Assembly: GCA_938003545.1 (NCBI GenBank)
Contig: CALKXY010000023.1
Coordinates: 1-40,326, forward strand
From: an uncultured Caulobacterales bacterium
Lineage (GTDB): Bacteria > Pseudomonadota > Alphaproteobacteria > Caulobacterales > Maricaulaceae
Reading direction: 5' to 3'
Length of the DNA stretch: 40,326 nucleotides
The notes beneath the pieces were generated by a model. That model made no database searches and was not told the origin of the DNA. It saw only the letters and a program-made list of their open reading frames with translations. Positions within the stretch are counted from its first letter, which is position 1; each line of letters opens with the position of its first letter. Position numbers and translations under genes: made by a program. This document shows positions 32,285 through 40,326 of this stretch, one piece after another.

Positions 32285-32584
32285 ATGGCAGGCGGACATT
32301 CCGATTATACACGTGGCACAATGGAAGTTGCCGCGCAAACAGGCACATTTTCTGGATTTATGGGCGGCACGAAATATGGCGGATCTGCAATCGCGCTTAT
32401 CGTCTTGATGCCGACCTTAGTTTTTGGTGTCGGCATGGGCTGGTTACCTGCCCTTGTTGCGACGGTGATTTTCGGGTTCATCCTTGGTGCGGCCCTGAAG
32501 TTAAAGGGTGGATGGTTCGTTGGCACTGTTGGTGCCGCGGTTCTTACGGCTCTTTTCTGCTTTATTCTCTCCCTTCTCGTTTAA
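32285..32584 (+). CDS. aa3-type cytochrome c oxidase subunit IV-like protein
   Basis: The 99-residue protein starts with the family signature: the short stretch YTRGTMEVAAQTGTFSGFM (8-26) corresponds to the G-x-M-D/E-x-x-x-Q-x-x-T-F-x-G-F pattern of bacterial aa3 subunit IV (PF07835). About three hydrophobic segments follow (34-53, 56-74, 80-98), more than the single helix of the classical subunit, so this is a longer relative. It lies 27 nt before pntAA and is often found there in alphaproteobacteria. Whether it acts with cytochrome oxidase or with transhydrogenase is unknown. Confidence 0.75.
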   Translation: MAGGHSDYTRGTMEVAAQTGTFSGFMGGTKYGGSAIALIVLMPTLVFGVGMGWLPALVATVIFGFILGAALKLKGGWFVGTVGAAVLTALFCFILSLLV

Positions 32585-32611
32585 TACTTCTCTTACAAAG
32601 GCTGACCCCAC

Positions 32612-33757
32612 GTGAAACTTTCTGTTCTCAATGATGTCGCCTTACAGAAAAAAGGTGGCGCCGAGGCCCGTGTCGCGGCGACGCCTGATACTGTCGCAGG
32701 CTATATAAAAGATGGCCATGTCGTTACGGTCGTCAAAGGTGCGGGCGCAAAGGCTGACTTTGCTGACGCGATGTATGAAGCGGCGGGCGCGAGCATTGCC
32801 GCAACGAATTTGGCGGCAGTTAAAACGGCTGATCTTGTTTTGTCAGTCACAGGCGGAACAGAAAAGCTTGTGGCGACTCTCAAATCAGGTGCGGGTATTA
32901 CGGGTGTGATGTCCCCAACGGATAACCCGAAATATGCGGCGGCTTGCGCCAAAGCGGGCGTTACAGCTTATGCTCTCGATTACATTCCGCGCATTTCACG
33001 CGCGCAGTCTATGGACGTTTTGTCCAGTCAATCTAACTTAGCTGGCTACCGCTCTGTTGTGGAAGCGGGCGGCATTTATGGCCGCGCCTTTCCGATGATG
33101 ATGACGGCTGCAGGTACGATTGCGCCGGCTAAGGTCTTTATTATGGGCGTCGGCGTTGCAGGCCTCCAAGCCATTGCAACAGCTCGCCGTTTAGGTGCGG
33201 TAACAACAGCGACGGATGTGCGCCCTGCAACGAAGGAACAAGTTGCATCATTAGGCGCAAAATTTGTCGCCGTTGAAAATGAAGAGTTCAAAGCCGCCGA
33301 AACAGCGGGCGGTTATGCCAAACAAATGAGCGCAGAATATCAAGCTCTCCAAGCGGAACTGACGGCGACACATATTGCGAAACAGGACATCGTTATCACA
33401 ACGGCTCTTATTCCTGGACGTAAAGCCCCGATCTTAGTGACAAAAGCGATGCTGGATAATATGCGTCCTGGTTCTGTGCTCATAGACCTTGCGGTTGAAC
33501 GCGGCGGCAATGTTGAAGGGGCAAAACCTGGAGAAATCGTTGTGACGGACAATGGCGTGAAAATCGTCGGGCATCTGAACTGGCCGTCTCGCATGGCCGC
33601 AGATGCGTCCAATATGTTTGCGCGTAATATCAAAAACTTCCTCCCGCTCGTCACAGCAGAAGACGGCGCTTACGCTCCGGATTGGGAAGATGACATAATC
33701 AAAGGCTGCGCCCTGACCAAAGATGGTGCTGTTGTGCACGAAAGGCTAACATCATGA
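32612..33757 (+). CDS. pntAA: NAD(P) transhydrogenase subunit alpha, NAD-binding part
   Basis: The 381-residue soluble domain (dI) binds NADH/NAD in the proton-pumping transhydrogenase. Seen are the RAQSMDVLSSQSNLAGYRSV block (130-149), the Rossmann loop GVGVAG (179-184), and TDVRPATKEQVASLGA (201-216). The split into PntAA and PntAB is the usual alphaproteobacterial form. It starts with GTG at 32612. The stop overlaps the pntAB start (ATGA). Confidence 0.95.
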   Translation: MKLSVLNDVALQKKGGAEARVAATPDTVAGYIKDGHVVTVVKGAGAKADFADAMYEAAGASIAATNLAAVKTADLVLSVTGGTEKLVATLKSGAGITGVMSPTDNPKYAAACAKAGVTAYALDYIPRISRAQSMDVLSSQSNLAGYRSVVEAGGIYGRAFPMMMTAAGTIAPAKVFIMGVGVAGLQAIATARRLGAVTTATDVRPATKEQVASLGAKFVAVENEEFKAAETAGGYAKQMSAEYQALQAELTATHIAKQDIVITTALIPGRKAPILVTKAMLDNMRPGSVLIDLAVERGGNVEGAKPGEIVVTDNGVKIVGHLNWPSRMAADASNMFARNIKNFLPLVTAEDGAYAPDWEDDIIKGCALTKDGAVVHERLTS

Positions 33758-34098
33758 CCGGCATGCTCATTATGGCTGGCGGCGCTGCCGTTTCGCCGCT
33801 TGTCTTCCAGCTCGCGATTTTCATCATGGCGATCTTTGTTGGCTATTATGTTGTTTGGTCGGTCACGCCCGCTTTGCACACACCGCTTATGGCTGTGACG
33901 AATGCGATCTCTTCCGTCATTATCGTAGGCGCGCTTGTCGCGGTTGCAGCTGGCGTGAAGGGCGGATCGGGTATTTCGACATGGACTGGATTTGCAGCTG
34001 TGGCCTTGTGCTCCGTCAATATTTTCGGCGGGTTCCTTGTGACCCAGCGTATGTTGGCGATGTATAAAAAGAAGACCCCGAAAGAGGGAGCCAAGTAG
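33754..34098 (+). CDS. pntAB: NAD(P) transhydrogenase subunit alpha, membrane part
   Basis: The 114-residue protein has four TM helices and the conserved HTPLMAVTNAISSVIIVGAL motif (about 42-61), the first part of the dII proton channel. It overlaps pntAA by 4 bp (ATGA). Its TAG stop is followed directly by the pntB ATG, so all three should be made in balance. Confidence 0.96.
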   Translation: MTGMLIMAGGAAVSPLVFQLAIFIMAIFVGYYVVWSVTPALHTPLMAVTNAISSVIIVGALVAVAAGVKGGSGISTWTGFAAVALCSVNIFGGFLVTQRMLAMYKKKTPKEGAK

Positions 34099-35520
34099 AT
34101 GCTAACACTCTTTGCTGATTACGCTGCTGATTTTGCAGCCGTTCTCTATACGATTTCCGCTGTTCTCTTTATCCTCGCTTTGCGCGGGCTTTCCTCACCT
34201 GCAACGTCACGCCGCGGCAACACATTCGGTATGCTTGGTATCGCAATTGCGATTATTACCACGTTGCTTGTGTCCAATATGAATGGAATGGGTTTTCTTC
34301 TCTCTGCTGGCGGCTTGGCCATTGGCGGCGTTATTGGTGCGATCATTGCGAAAAAAATTCCGATGACAGATATGCCTCAACTTGTGGCCGCGTTTCATAG
34401 TTTGGTTGGTATGGCTGCCGTGCTTGTTGCTGTTGCGGCATTTTTTAGCCCCGCTGACTTTGGTATTTTGTCTGAGGGTCGCATCAAACCTGGGTCACTT
34501 TTGGAATTGGGCCTTGGCGCTGCGATTGGTGCAATCACGTTTTCGGGCTCACTTATCGCCTTTGCGAAATTGAATGGTAATATGAGCGGATCTCCGATCA
34601 TGCTCCCTGCGCGTCATTTAATTAACTTAGTCCTCGCGCTCGGCATTGCTGTTCTCATTGGTATGATGATGAAATCGGGTGGAACTGAGCCTTGGATTGT
34701 TTGGGCCTTGTTGGCCGCGACATTCTTGATTGGTTTCTTGCTGATCATTCCAATCGGCGGTGCAGATATGCCTGTTGTCGTGTCTATGCTGAATTCTTAT
34801 TCTGGTTGGGCGGCTGCGGCCTTGGGCTTTACGCTCGGCAATTTGGCTCTCATCATTACGGGGGCCTTGGTCGGGTCTTCCGGTGCAATTCTGTCTTACA
34901 TCATGTGTAAGGCCATGAACCGCAGCTTTATCTCCGTCATCCTTGGTGGTTTTGGTGCCGACGCGGCAGCAGCGGATACGGGCGGTAAAGAGCAACGTCC
35001 CGTCAAACAGGGGTCTGCTGCGGATGCAGCTTTCATCATGAAAAACGCTTCCAAGGTCATCATCGTGCCGGGCTATGGCTTGGCCGTGGCGCAAGCACAG
35101 CATGCAACACGCGAAATGGTGGATGCTTTGAAGGAAGAAGGCGTCGAAGTTGTCTATGCTATCCATCCTGTTGCGGGACGTATGCCAGGTCATATGAATG
35201 TCCTGCTTGCCGAAGCCAATGTCCCTTATGACGAGGTGTTTGAGCTAGAAGATATTAATTCCGAATTTTCCAATGCGGATGTGGCCTTTGTGATTGGTGC
35301 GAATGATGTGACCAACCCTGCAGCCAAAACTGATCCGCAAAGCCCAATTGCGGGCATGCCTATTTTGGATGTTGAAAAGGCTGCGACAGTTCTCTTCGTG
35401 AAACGCTCATTGTCTCCTGGTTATGCAGGTATCGACAATGATCTGTTCTATCGCGACAATACAATGATGTTGCTCTCCGATGCCAAGAAGATGGTCGAAG
35501 AAATCATCAAGGCGCTTTAG
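34099..35520 (+). CDS. pntB: NAD(P) transhydrogenase subunit beta
   Basis: The 473-residue protein has about nine TM helices (dII) and a C-terminal NADP(H)-binding domain (dIII, about 300-473). dIII motifs are KVIIVPGYGLAVAQAQHA, AIHPVAGRMPGHMNVLLAEA and FVIGANDVTNPAAK. The enzyme couples proton entry to NADPH formation from NADH. The stop is 2 nt from the convergent GST gene, leaving no room for a terminator between them. Confidence 0.97.
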   Translation: MLTLFADYAADFAAVLYTISAVLFILALRGLSSPATSRRGNTFGMLGIAIAIITTLLVSNMNGMGFLLSAGGLAIGGVIGAIIAKKIPMTDMPQLVAAFHSLVGMAAVLVAVAAFFSPADFGILSEGRIKPGSLLELGLGAAIGAITFSGSLIAFAKLNGNMSGSPIMLPARHLINLVLALGIAVLIGMMMKSGGTEPWIVWALLAATFLIGFLLIIPIGGADMPVVVSMLNSYSGWAAAALGFTLGNLALIITGALVGSSGAILSYIMCKAMNRSFISVILGGFGADAAAADTGGKEQRPVKQGSAADAAFIMKNASKVIIVPGYGLAVAQAQHATREMVDALKEEGVEVVYAIHPVAGRMPGHMNVLLAEANVPYDEVFELEDINSEFSNADVAFVIGANDVTNPAAKTDPQSPIAGMPILDVEKAATVLFVKRSLSPGYAGIDNDLFYRDNTMMLLSDAKKMVEEIIKAL

Positions 35521-35522
35521 GT

Positions 35523-36188
35523 TTATTCTTCTTCGGAATTTTCTTCATCTACAATATAAAGCCGCGGCGTCATGCCTTGGCGTTCTAACGCGAGTAATAC
35601 GCCCGCATCTTTTTCCATTTCTTGCTGATGCGCCAGAAGATTTGGGTAATCCTCTAGCTCCATCGGCGTTGTCTCGACCCAGCGTCCAATGATGTAGAGA
35701 TAAGCATCGGCATAGGATTTTTTGGAGAGCAACCAAGGCCCTTCAGTCTCGCTAATGCGCGTGCCGAGCTGTTCGAAATATTTATCCAAACGCCAATAGG
35801 TTTTATGTCGCGCGGCCTTTTCAGTCTTAGGTGTATTGGCAAAAAGGCTCGGTTTGAAATGGACTTTGAACGCCGCGTGGATTTCCGATGATAAGAAGGA
35901 CAGGGCCTCAGCTTCTTTGCGCCCTAGTTTTGTATCACGCGTATGGGCTGCATGGCCTGTCCCCCCATGCGCCGCGCCGATATAGTCTAGAATGGCCGTG
36001 ACTTCGGTCAAAACATCACCATCCTCGAAAATCAATGCAGGGACTTGTCCTTTAGGATTTACAGCTAAATACGCGTCTTCCTTTTGCTGGCCGCGTTCTA
36101 AGCATATGACTTCGATTGGCGCATCGGCCCAAGCAATCGCAATATTTGGAGCGAGGGCACATGTACCAGCCATTGTATAAAGTTTCAT
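35523..36188 (-). CDS. Glutathione S-transferase, beta-class-like
   Basis: The 221-residue protein has an N-terminal thioredoxin-fold domain with KLYTMAGTCALAPNIA (2-17), where Cys10 matches the beta-class active cysteine. NPKGQVPALI (about 44-53) and LTEVTAILDYIG (about 60-71) form the glutathione site. The C-terminal helical domain follows (about 90-205) and an acidic tail ends DEENSEEE. It is cytoplasmic and likely involved in thiol chemistry or detoxification; the substrate is unknown. Confidence 0.9.
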   Translation of the reverse strand: MKLYTMAGTCALAPNIAIAWADAPIEVICLERGQQKEDAYLAVNPKGQVPALIFEDGDVLTEVTAILDYIGAAHGGTGHAAHTRDTKLGRKEAEALSFLSSEIHAAFKVHFKPSLFANTPKTEKAARHKTYWRLDKYFEQLGTRISETEGPWLLSKKSYADAYLYIIGRWVETTPMELEDYPNLLAHQQEMEKDAGVLLALERQGMTPRLYIVDEENSEEE

Positions 36189-36216
36189 GATTTGTCTCTC
36201 ATCTGAGTCACAAGAT

Positions 36217-37287
36217 TTACGCTATAGCTAATTTGTAGTTTCGCCGGGTCAAGCGTTTGGCAAGTTTAAGTGTTTTTATGACGTCGCCCTGCGTCACGTC
36301 GAGTATCGCATCTGCCTGTACTTTTTGATCAGCGTTCATACCATCATAGACATCCAGAGCGGCTTGCATTCTGAACAATGAAAATGGCCGTGCAATGGTC
36401 TGCCCTGTGACGCCCGTAACGGTAAATGGCACCATGCCTAAGGCGCGAGGTAAGTCTTCGCCGTCAAAACCTGCGAGCAATCTATTGGTGGCAATTAGGA
36501 CAGGCAGGTGTTCGTCATTATGCCGCTTGAGCAAAGGGAATAAGGTTTCGGGAATAATATCACCCTCAATTAATTTCCCGTCGCCATACTGTCCATCTCG
36601 CAGCCGCTCGACCCAGCGGGCGACATTTGGCGCATGGGCGCGCATGATGTCGCCGCTGGCAGGGTCGCGATATAGATGCGCGTAAAGTGGACCATATAAA
36701 GCAAAATCTGCGAGGGTCGGGCGACCGCCAAAGATGAAATCGTGATCATCTAGATGTGTCGAAAAATCTGTGAGGAAGGCCAGATAGCTGTCTTCAATTG
36801 CAGGCGCTGTTTCTGGCGTAACGCCGAGCATCGGAACCATACCTTTGAACATCGCGCCGCGTTTTGTTCCAATTTCTATGTGTGTCTCTCGGTTGGCATT
36901 TGGTGCTGCGAGTTTACCGAATTCTTCTAGCACCCAGGCCTCATTATAATTCCACCGATAATGCATTGCGGGGAGGGTGAGCCATTGATCTGCAAATGTG
37001 TGGATCAACTCTGTTGCAAACCGTTGGAGGGGTCCGTTTGGATAAACCGATGTGCCGCCTTCGGCGTGTTCAATATGCGTAATGATGTCGGCTGTATCTT
37101 GAACGAAGGTTCCGTCCGGTGTTTCCAAAACGGGAATGACAGGCCAGCCGATTGCAGGCAGCAGTTTAGATTTCATTATGTCTGTCGACGGTGCGATTTC
37201 TTTAAAGGTAACACCCTTCCAACGTAAATAAGCACGCGCCTTTCCAGAAAAGAGGCTGACAGGGGCGGCATAAAGTAAATAGGTCAT
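36217..37287 (-). CDS. GST-fold protein with C-terminal extension
   Basis: The 356-residue protein has an N-terminal glutaredoxin/GST-like fold (1-80, with SLFSGKARAYLRWKGV and GWPVIPVLETPDG), a GST_C-like region (about 90-230, with FIFGGRPTLADFALYGPLYAHL) and an extra C-terminal part of about 110 residues (245-356) not found in ordinary GSTs. No Cys10 is present; Ser11 or Ser14 may take its place. ATG at 37287 is chosen over a 12-codon longer frame. The next gene on the minus strand starts 28 nt away, so the two GST-fold genes could share a transcript. The function is unknown. Confidence 0.82.
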   Translation of the reverse strand: MTYLLYAAPVSLFSGKARAYLRWKGVTFKEIAPSTDIMKSKLLPAIGWPVIPVLETPDGTFVQDTADIITHIEHAEGGTSVYPNGPLQRFATELIHTFADQWLTLPAMHYRWNYNEAWVLEEFGKLAAPNANRETHIEIGTKRGAMFKGMVPMLGVTPETAPAIEDSYLAFLTDFSTHLDDHDFIFGGRPTLADFALYGPLYAHLYRDPASGDIMRAHAPNVARWVERLRDGQYGDGKLIEGDIIPETLFPLLKRHNDEHLPVLIATNRLLAGFDGEDLPRALGMVPFTVTGVTGQTIARPFSLFRMQAALDVYDGMNADQKVQADAILDVTQGDVIKTLKLAKRLTRRNYKLAIA

Positions 37288-37449
37288 AACGTCAGAATTG
37301 GCCGAGGCGCAGGTGCGGTGCAAGACACAATTAAGCCATCGAAAAGAGGGAGGAAATCAGTAAGAATTTGAAAGAAAAGAGAAAGTGAAAATTGAGCCGC
37401 CATGGACTTACTTTTTCACACTGAACGCATCCAAGGATGAAACCAATGT

Positions 37450-38073
37450 TTAGGCGCGCGAGCGTTTCGCCATATACATCGCGCGGTCTGCACGCGCGAG
37501 CACTTGTTCGACCGTATCGCCGGGTTCGCACGGCGCGACGCCCCATGCTGCGCTGACGCTTATATCGCCTGTCGGCATTGCGACCTTTTGCTCTGCGATA
37601 CGGCAGGACAAAGTGTGTGCTTTGGCGCGCGCAACTTTGACATCGGTTTTGAAGAGCAAAATGCCAAATTCATCACCGCCTAAGCGCGCGACCATATCAC
37701 AATCGCGGACGCCTGTTTGCAGAACGCCGCCAATCATCTTGAGCAAGTCGTCTCCGACGCCATGGCCATATCGGTCATTGATGGATTTGAAACCGTTTAG
37801 ATCAAAGAACAACACCGTGGACAACATGTCATAGCGTTTCATGACAGTTTGCGCGCGCGCGATCTCGCGTAGAAACGCACGGCGGTTATAGACGGGGACC
37901 AAGGGGTCCGTATCTGCCGAATGTTCGAGTTCTAAAATGCGTAACCGTAGCCGTGCGACTTCACTCGCGAGCTCTTCATTCGCGCTGACCAACGCGGCAT
38001 CTGCGTTGGCGCTACGCGCGTGAAGCGGTGTCGCAGCCTCTTGCAAAACGCGGGTTAAGCGGGGTGAACTCAT
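37450..38073 (-). CDS. Soluble GGDEF diguanylate cyclase
   Basis: The 207-residue protein has an N-terminal coiled-coil-prone helix (about 25-52), then a complete GGDEF domain (about 55-205). It has the active GGDEF motif (132-136), DLNGFKSINDRYGH (91-104), and the inhibitory I-site RDCD (123-126) five residues before GGDEF. It should make c-di-GMP from GTP with product feedback, and dimerise through its coiled coil. It has no sensor domain and no TM segments. It diverges from purE with a 142-bp gap. Confidence 0.93.
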   Translation of the reverse strand: MSSPRLTRVLQEAATPLHARSANADAALVSANEELASEVARLRLRILELEHSADTDPLVPVYNRRAFLREIARAQTVMKRYDMLSTVLFFDLNGFKSINDRYGHGVGDDLLKMIGGVLQTGVRDCDMVARLGGDEFGILLFKTDVKVARAKAHTLSCRIAEQKVAMPTGDISVSAAWGVAPCEPGDTVEQVLARADRAMYMAKRSRA

Positions 38074-38215
38074 GAATTGGGGCTCTCAGTCGGGCAAATT
38101 GGGCGATTCATCTGCACTCTATCCCCCGTGATGTTAAGAAAACGCCAATGGGAGTTTGACGCGCGCAGTCGTGTCGGTAAAGTACGGCGCTTCCAAAGGG
38201 ATGGGAGTGCACAAA

Positions 38216-38701
38216 ATGACCTCACCGAAAATCGCGATTATTATGGGCTCGACCAGCGACTGGCCGACGATGGAACATGCGTCGACAGTGCTCGACGCAT
38301 TGGAGGTGGCCTATGAGGCGACCGTTATTTCAGCGCATCGCACGCCTGATCGCCTCGTTGAGTTTTCCAAAGCAGCCGAAGCTAAGGGCTTTCACGTTAT
38401 CATTGCAGGCGCAGGCGGCGCGGCGCATTTGCCGGGCATGTGTGCCGCGATGACGCAACTTCCTGTTCTAGGTGTTCCTGTACAGAGCGCGGCGCTGTCC
38501 GGTATGGATAGCTTGCTTTCCATTGCGCAGATGCCTGGCGGTGTGCCCGTTGGGACATTGGCCATCGGAAAATCAGGTGCGAAGAATGCGGGCCTGATGG
38601 CCGCGTCTATCTTGGCGTTGAATGACCCTGAACTGGCTGAACGTTTGCGGGCGTGGCGCGCGGCGCAGACCGAGGCCGTTGGCCTCGACCCGCAAGGTTA
38701 G
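38216..38701 (+). CDS. purE: N5-carboxyaminoimidazole ribonucleotide mutase PurE
   Basis: The 161-residue class I PurE converts N5-CAIR to CAIR in purine synthesis, following PurK. The motifs are [10 protein letters not shown] (10-19), ISAHRTPDR (38-46, with catalytic His41) and [11 protein letters not shown] (65-75). MTSPKIAI at 38216 is preferred; GGGAG lies 8 nt upstream, and an in-frame ATG 15 nt earlier is possible. It precedes purK by 9 nt. Confidence 0.97.
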   Translation: MTSPKIAIIMGSTSDWPTMEHASTVLDALEVAYEATVISAHRTPDRLVEFSKAAEAKGFHVIIAGAGGAAHLPGMCAAMTQLPVLGVPVQSAALSGMDSLLSIAQMPGGVPVGTLAIGKSGAKNAGLMAASILALNDPELAERLRAWRAAQTEAVGLDPQG

Positions 38702-38710
38702 GACCAGATT

Positions 38711-39796
38711 ATGAATGCGGAATCTTCACGTGGCGCGCAGACCGTTTTGGCCCCCGGCGCAACGATCGGCATTTTGGGCGGCGGGCAACTTGGCCGTATG
38801 ATGGCGGTTGCGGCCTCTCGTCTTGGTCTGAACGTCCATATTTATTCGCCTAGCGTCGATTGCCCTGCCGCGTGTGTTGCGGAAACTGTCAGCGTCGGGG
38901 CCTTTGACGATACGCACTCGGTTTTGGCTTTCGCAAAGAGCTGTGACGCCGTCACATATGAATTCGAAAACGTTCCCGCCGTCTCCGCCAAAGCCGCCAG
39001 CTCTGTTGCGCCGCTGCGCCCCAGTGCGCGGGCACTGGATGTCAGTCAGGACCGCTTGGTCGAAAAATCATTTTTACGCGCCCAAGTCGGCGTCGATGTT
39101 GCAGGCTTTGAAGACATCAATAGCGTCTATGATCTGAAACGCGCGGTGAAACGTTTGGGCTTGCCCTGTGTTCTCAAGACCCGCCGTTTTGGCTATGACG
39201 GCAAGGGCCAAGTTATCATCCGCGCAGAGGCCGACATCGCCGCCGCATGGAATAGCCTCTCGCCTGCGCCTTGTATCTTAGAGGCCTTCATCCCCTTTGC
39301 CCGCGAAGTGTCCATCGTCGCGGCCCGTGGATTGGACGGCCAGATCGCGGCCTATCCGCTGACTGAAAATGTGCATCGCAATCATATCCTCCATACGAGT
39401 ACCGCGCCTGCCGCACAGGATGATGGCAGCGCCGCGAAGATTGCCGCCAAAATCTTAGAGCAGCTGGATTATGTCGGCGTCATGGGCGTCGAGTTTTTCC
39501 AAATGCCAGACGGCCGCTTGATCGTGAATGAGATCGCCCCGCGCGTTCATAATTCTGGTCATTGGACACAGGACGCGGGCTGTACCGATCAATTCGAACA
39601 ACATATCCGCGCCGTCGCAGGCTGGCCTTTGGGCGATGCAACGCCGCGCCATAGCGTCGTCATGACGAACCTGATCGGCGATGATGTGAACGCTTGGGCC
39701 GAGCTCGCAAAGAAACCCGGCACGCGCATTCATCTCTACGGCAAGAGCGACGCCAGACCCGCCCGCAAAATGGGTCACGTGAACCAGATTATTTAG
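38711..39796 (+). CDS. purK: 5-(carboxyamino)imidazole ribonucleotide synthase PurK
   Basis: The 361-residue ATP-grasp enzyme makes N5-CAIR from AIR, ATP and bicarbonate. Seen are the GGGQLGRMM loop (23-31), the ATP-grasp core KTRRFGYDGKGQ, EAFIPFAREVSIVAARG, and the C-terminal EIAPRVHNSGHWTQDA and SVVMTNLIGDD. The first 15 residues are a short extra N-terminal stretch. It is the last gene; the DNA after it is non-coding but structured. Confidence 0.97.
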   Translation: MNAESSRGAQTVLAPGATIGILGGGQLGRMMAVAASRLGLNVHIYSPSVDCPAACVAETVSVGAFDDTHSVLAFAKSCDAVTYEFENVPAVSAKAASSVAPLRPSARALDVSQDRLVEKSFLRAQVGVDVAGFEDINSVYDLKRAVKRLGLPCVLKTRRFGYDGKGQVIIRAEADIAAAWNSLSPAPCILEAFIPFAREVSIVAARGLDGQIAAYPLTENVHRNHILHTSTAPAAQDDGSAAKIAAKILEQLDYVGVMGVEFFQMPDGRLIVNEIAPRVHNSGHWTQDAGCTDQFEQHIRAVAGWPLGDATPRHSVVMTNLIGDDVNAWAELAKKPGTRIHLYGKSDARPARKMGHVNQII

Positions 39797-40326
39797 ACGC
39801 AGTTTCTTTTGCTCTGATACCTTCGGCGCAAGCGCCCATGCTCGCCGCCCATCTCGTGACGACTAACCGTTAATCACCTCAACACGTGGGTTGGGTCTTG
39901 CAAAATTGATATATCATCAATTTCTGCATGGGCGGACGGCACTCCGCAAATAGAGGGCAGAGCCCCGGTAAGGTGGGACAGCCCGCGTGGCCGATATCCG
40001 CGACGGAATACCGAAATAGAAAGTTTGTTTTACGCAGGTATAAGCCACGCGGCAGCGGTTTTTGTTGCGACGGTTGGGGGTCCTACAGTCAGACCTTCCG
40101 ACAGTCACTCGGAAATCCAAAGATTTTCGAGAACCCGGTTTAAGATCAGGCAGTCAACGCTCACCGCAAAAGGCCCGGCACACTCCAACTTGTCTCGTGC
40201 AATTCGCATTAGCGAAATACACAGTCAGACGCTCAACCCCACCGTCTTTCGATACCAGTAAGCGACGTCTCACCTGTCCCGTGTCCGAAAGAACCTGTGT
40301 ACCGTATCACAGGTTTTGGGACCAAG
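39797..40326 (+). ncRNA. Structured non-coding region after purK, candidate RNA gene(s), class unknown
   Basis: No gene is convincing in these 530 nt, yet perfect stems are dense. Pairs seen are CGCCCATGC (39833-39841) with GCATGGGCG (39926-39934), enclosing AAATTGAT/ATCAATTT (39903-39923). Next is CCGCGTGGC (39983-39991) with GCCACGCGG (40044-40052), containing nested ATACC/GGTAT. Then come CTCGGAAAT/ATTTTCGAG (40108-40131), TTCGC/GCGAA (40203-40216) and AACCTGTG/CACAGGTT (40292-40315). CAGTCA occurs at 40086, 40102, 40151 and 40222. A 6S RNA is one idea for the first part (39816-39960); I did not find the hallmarks of RNase P, tmRNA or SRP RNA. The strand is assumed. Confidence 0.4.

Noticed and set aside
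39903-39923. FNR/FixK-type site (TTGAT...ATCAA)
   Set aside because: The half-sites are 5 nt apart rather than 4, and the position is inside a larger pairing after purK, so a hairpin arm is the better explanation.
39797-40326. RNase P RNA, tmRNA or SRP RNA
   Set aside because: I looked for the conserved RNase P core, a tmRNA tag frame with T-arm and CCA end, and the SRP tetraloop motif on both strands and found none.
1-40326. CRISPR array, prophage or restriction-modification genes
   Set aside because: No regularly spaced repeats, phage structural genes or methylase/nuclease motifs were seen.

Overview
The window looks like chromosome from a marine, stalked-type alphaproteobacterium (Caulobacterales/Maricaulales, perhaps Hyphomonadaceae). 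The evidence is gene content: GcrA and GapR (DUF2312) are cell-cycle and nucleoid factors typical of this class. RegB/RegA with a SCO protein, PduO-type ATR next to a HIG1 twin-TM protein, split PntAA/PntAB/PntB preceded by an aa3 subunit IV-like protein, and TamA/TamB all fit. Base composition is near 50% GC. The genus is an inference, since no rRNA is present.

Layout. (1) 1-1557: an IS110-family transposase near the left edge, followed by about 475 nt of structured non-coding DNA. (2) 1558-5314: an orphan four-TM protein, a two-gene unit of ABC-2 permease and Kelch lipoprotein, then gcrA, whose upstream region carries two inverted DnaA-box-like sequences around a GANTC site. (3) 5375-8000: an acyl-CoA ligase coupled to a lipoprotein esterase. 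(4) 8143-14156: tamA-tamB, overlapping by one base. (5) 14171-18477: an Lrp/AsnC regulator divergent from a branched-chain 2-oxoacid dehydrogenase operon (E1alpha, E1beta, E2, no E3), then a tRNA with CAU anticodon. (6) 18660-22363: a tightly coupled minus-strand unit of DUF3604 lipoprotein, membrane-anchored PpiC and HupE/UreJ. (7) 22517-25697: a stand-alone BLUF photoreceptor, then regA and regB with a divergent SCO/SenC gene. (8) 25714-27693: ATR, HIG1 protein, gapR and a proline-rich unknown. (9) 27833-32019: an EF-hand protein with an acidic tail, an outer-membrane porin and an NtrC-type regulator. (10) 32285-35520: aa3 subunit IV-like protein and pntAA-pntAB-pntB. (11) 35523-38073: two GST-fold proteins and a small GGDEF protein. 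(12) 38216-39796: purE-purK. (13) 39797-40326: no gene, but many perfect stems, probably structured RNA.

Shared themes are redox and energy control (RegBA, SCO, Pnt, HIG1, the aa3-type subunit), envelope assembly (TamAB, porin, PpiC, lipoproteins) and cell-cycle/chromosome control (GcrA, GapR). No prophage, CRISPR array, restriction system or resistance island is visible. The only clear mobile gene is the IS110 transposase. The best candidates for something undescribed are the DUF3604-PpiC-HupE cassette, the structured DNA after purK, the region behind the IS110 transposase, and the gcrA upstream element. All names come from reading motifs by eye; no database search was run.
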